The notes under the pieces: model-generated
Databases searched by the model: none
Seen by the model: only the letters and a program-made list of their open reading frames with translations
Told to the model about the DNA's origin: nothing
In this document: one piece after another, positions 50,332 through 52,332 of the stretch
How positions within the stretch are numbered: the stretch's first letter is position 1
How the letters are laid out: each line of letters begins with the position of its first letter
Origin: Bacillota bacterium
Lineage (GTDB): Bacteria > Bacillota > Bacilli > Alicyclobacillales > SLC66
Direction of reading: 5' to 3'
Assembly: GCA_026627155.1 (NCBI GenBank)
Contig: JAPNUJ010000005.1
Location: 1 to 52,332 of the forward strand
Length of the DNA: 52,332 nucleotides
Translations under genes and position numbers: made by a program

Positions 50332-52068
50332 TTAGCGCGGGATGATGGGCAACAGGATATGCGACGGATGGGCTGCATCATGAAAGACCATCTGCTCGGC
50401 CGCCACTCCAGCAGCGGTGCGCTCGCTACTTTCGCCCGTGTTCAGGTTACGGGACCACCGGGGAAATGAACTGCTTGTGACGACAACGCGAATCTGGTGC
50501 CCCGCCTTGAATACCTGGCTGGTCGACCACAGATCGACGGTGATCGCCGTCACCGCGCCCGGCGTCAGCGGTTCAGGCGTTGTCATGGATGATCTGAACT
50601 TGGCGCGCAGGACGCCATCGACCACATTGTACGAGCGTCCATCGGGCCAGACGTCACAAAGACGCACGACGAAGTCGGTGTCTGGGGCGCTGGAACTGAT
50701 CCAGAGGTGCGCTGTAACCGGGCCGGTCACCTCGACGTCCGCGCCTAGCGGCGCTCCGGTGTAGACGAGCACATCGTCCCGGGTCTCCACAGACGTCTGC
50801 TCTTGAGGCCCTGTCTTGAAGTCCGGCGTGAGCAAGAGGTTACCGCCTGTTGTGGGAACGGGATTGGCCGGATCATAGACGAACTGGTCGTGGACGCCGC
50901 TGGGGTCTGTGGGCGGCGTGAATTGCAGTTGTCCGTCACCCGAGCGCGTGTTGGCCGCCCCGTTGCCGGACAAGTAAAGAGGCGTGTACTCCGTTTCTGG
51001 CAGAGGCCAAGTAGCGGCGAAACGCCAGCGATTGTCGCCCATGACGAAGATGCGCACAGGAGGCTCTGCCGCAAACGCTGCGATATCCGGGGCTGTGCTT
51101 CCCTTGAGGTGCCAGTCAAACCACTTTTTGTGGAGACTGTTGATGTCGTCACGCAAGCCAAGTAATCCGAGGCTGGCGCCGGAACCGAAGACGAGGTCGC
51201 CAACGGCTGCGGATTGGTTGACGTGAGTCCATGGTCCCATCACTAGTCGGACCGTTTGCCCGGCGCGTTGCATCTCTGTGAAACTGTTTAAGGTGCTTTG
51301 CGCAAAGACATCGAACCAGCCCCCGATGTGCAGCGCCGGAATCCCGAGCGATTCGAGGCGCCCTCGAAAAGACAAGTTCCGCCAAAATTCATCGTATGTA
51401 TCGTGGTCAACGTGCTGGCGCAGGAAGTTCATACCCACTTTGGCTAACGGCGCAAACTCGGCGATCGGCAACTCCCAGTAACCTTCAGACGCAAGCTGAT
51501 CGAGGTCTTGGAACAACCCGGCGAACAAACGTGGAAATTCTGGCGTCGTGGCTGCGCGCCGCGTCAGATCACTGACCGCCATCATCATCTGCCAGGCGCC
51601 CATCAGACCCCATTCAAAGGCTCCCGCGCGATACGCAGCGCCTTCCCAGTGGTCCGCGTAGGCGATCAGGGGTACGACAGCCTTAAGCGCCGGCGGCTGG
51701 GACATCGCGGCGGCCCACTGAGTCCAGGCGTAATAGGACGCGCCAAACATACCGACCTGCCCATCCGATCCTGGCAGTTGTGCCGCCCACTCGACGCTGT
51801 CGAAACCGTCCTCCAGTTCACATTCGTTGTCGCCAAATTGGCCTTGTGACGCAAATCGTCCCCGCACGTCCTGGATGGCGACGATGTAGCCGGCCTCGGC
51901 CATCCGGACGGGGTCGACGACAAAGGAAGAGGCCATGTCTTTGCCGTACGGGGTGCGGGTCAGGAGAACCGGAAACGGCCCCGCAGCTTCAGGTCGATAG
52001 ACGTTGGACTGGAGCACGGTGCCGTCTCGCATGGTTGCGGGGATGTTTTTGTCAATCCGGATTTGCAT
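50332..52068 (-). CDS. CocE/NonD family hydrolase (X-Pro dipeptidyl-peptidase-like)
   Basis: A 578-aa alpha/beta hydrolase. The N-terminal part has MRDGTVLQSNVYRPEAAGPF and LLTRTPYGKD; the nucleophile elbow is GMFGASYYAWTQW (Ser about 140; the last Gly of GXSYXG is Ala). Later motifs are LHIGGWFDVFAQSTLNSF (catalytic Asp near FDVF) and VMGPWTHVNQS (His). The C-terminal jelly-roll-like domain includes DDVLVYTGAPLGADVEVTGP and ITVDLWSTSQVFKAGHQIRV. The family cleaves esters, amides or X-Pro peptides. No signal peptide is seen. The frame is open to 52314, but ATG 52068 gives the normal start. Confidence 0.9.
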   Translation of the reverse strand: MQIRIDKNIPATMRDGTVLQSNVYRPEAAGPFPVLLTRTPYGKDMASSFVVDPVRMAEAGYIVAIQDVRGRFASQGQFGDNECELEDGFDSVEWAAQLPGSDGQVGMFGASYYAWTQWAAAMSQPPALKAVVPLIAYADHWEGAAYRAGAFEWGLMGAWQMMMAVSDLTRRAATTPEFPRLFAGLFQDLDQLASEGYWELPIAEFAPLAKVGMNFLRQHVDHDTYDEFWRNLSFRGRLESLGIPALHIGGWFDVFAQSTLNSFTEMQRAGQTVRLVMGPWTHVNQSAAVGDLVFGSGASLGLLGLRDDINSLHKKWFDWHLKGSTAPDIAAFAAEPPVRIFVMGDNRWRFAATWPLPETEYTPLYLSGNGAANTRSGDGQLQFTPPTDPSGVHDQFVYDPANPVPTTGGNLLLTPDFKTGPQEQTSVETRDDVLVYTGAPLGADVEVTGPVTAHLWISSSAPDTDFVVRLCDVWPDGRSYNVVDGVLRAKFRSSMTTPEPLTPGAVTAITVDLWSTSQVFKAGHQIRVVVTSSSFPRWSRNLNTGESSERTAAGVAAEQMVFHDAAHPSHILLPIIPR

Positions 52069-52216
52069 CCTGCCACTTCCTCTCTTCTGCCAGTTCGTCT
52101 TCTTCAGTATACCGCGTCGCGTGTGCACACTGCATCTGCCGGGTGGGTATGATAGCATATTGGCCAGGGAGCCAATGCAAGGTTCTGGTGATGTCAGGAA
52201 GTCTAGAGAGGTGCCG

Positions 52217-52332
52217 ATGATGGAGAGCTTTGTAGCGAGCAGGGAGATTCGCGAAGCGACGTTCGCCGCGTTGCAGCGACGGGGAGTCCGGCTTGAGGAG
52301 ATCGCAGACCTCACGCTGTTCCTGCAGACAGA
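52217..52332 (+). CDS. PgpA (YutG-like) protein, N-terminal fragment
   Basis: Only the first 38 residues fit in the window: MMESFVASREIREATFAALQ then RRGVRLEEIADLTLFLQT. The segment RGVxLEEIAxLxxFLQ recalls the start of YutG-type phosphatidylglycerophosphatase A proteins of bacilli (recall, not a search). GAGAGGTG precedes tandem ATG codons; the first is given. It diverges from the hydrolase gene and continues past the right edge. Confidence 0.55.
   Translation, partial: MMESFVASREIREATFAALQRRGVRLEEIADLTLFLQT

Noticed and set aside
52121-52130. Palindrome GTGTGCACAC between the hydrolase and PgpA-like genes
   Set aside because: It is short, single copy and not placed against a convincing promoter, so it can easily arise by chance.

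Overview
The window reads as chromosome of a moderately GC-rich, spore-forming Gram-positive bacterium of the Bacilli, perhaps Alicyclobacillaceae-like (inference; no marker here fixes the taxon). Signs are strong AGGAGG-type ribosome binding sites, GTG/TTG starts, a YjcZ-like 35-aa sporulation peptide, a BshB2-type bacillithiol deacetylase, an AroH-type chorismate mutase, the N-terminus of a YutG-like PgpA protein, a formate locus organised like the Bacillus yrhDEFG genes, and a ydaO-type (c-di-AMP) riboswitch. I see no rRNA, tRNA, CRISPR array, transposase or prophage gene.

Layout. 1-1.9 kb (minus strand): a complete c-di-AMP riboswitch module (sigma-A promoter, aptamer, terminator) in front of a degenerate MreB-like gene that is coupled by ATGA to an unknown gene running off the left edge. 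1.9-5.2 kb: glycerate kinase, a secreted beta-propeller protein and ribose-5-phosphate isomerase A. 5.3-10.6 kb: a three-part membrane/SCO/Ycf48-like fusion, diverging from an S9 peptidase and a DUF2231 membrane protein. 10.8-14.3 kb: a dipeptide-type ABC importer (binding protein and two permeases, no ATPases). 14.5-23.0 kb: a LevR-type sigma-54 activator, mannose-family PTS EIIB, a fused EIIC-EIID, then a near-perfect -24/-12 promoter preceded by GTGTATC repeats, driving a sugar ABC importer that also lacks its ATPase. 23.0-25.4 kb: EamA transporter and a convergent secreted protein. 25.7-29.3 kb: fixABCX. 29.4-31.6 kb: class A penicillin-binding protein. 31.7-33.2 kb: serC and aroH. 33.3-39.3 kb: formate cluster (DUF2294, FNT channel, formate dehydrogenase-like, DUF1641, fdhD), followed by a second copy of the membrane domain found in the SCO fusion. 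40.4-52.3 kb: DinB-like protein, an iron-type ABC importer with a fused permease, bshB2, tag, a cytochrome P450, a nucleobase permease, an FAH-family enzyme, the YjcZ-like peptide, a CocE-type hydrolase and the start of a PgpA-like gene.

How it fits together. The most system-like segment is 14.5-23.0 kb. A PRD-containing activator is made with a PTS EIIB and EIICD but with no EIIA for transport, while the only sigma-54 promoter I can find sits in front of an ABC sugar importer. This suggests that PTS components act as the sensor that switches on an ABC transporter. The second striking segment is the left edge, where c-di-AMP would control an actin-like protein that has lost residues needed for ATP hydrolysis. 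The S9 peptidase and dipeptide importer suggest peptide use, and FixABCX, formate oxidation and the SCO fusion concern respiratory electron flow. Functional statements rest on motif and family recognition from the sequence alone; no search was run.
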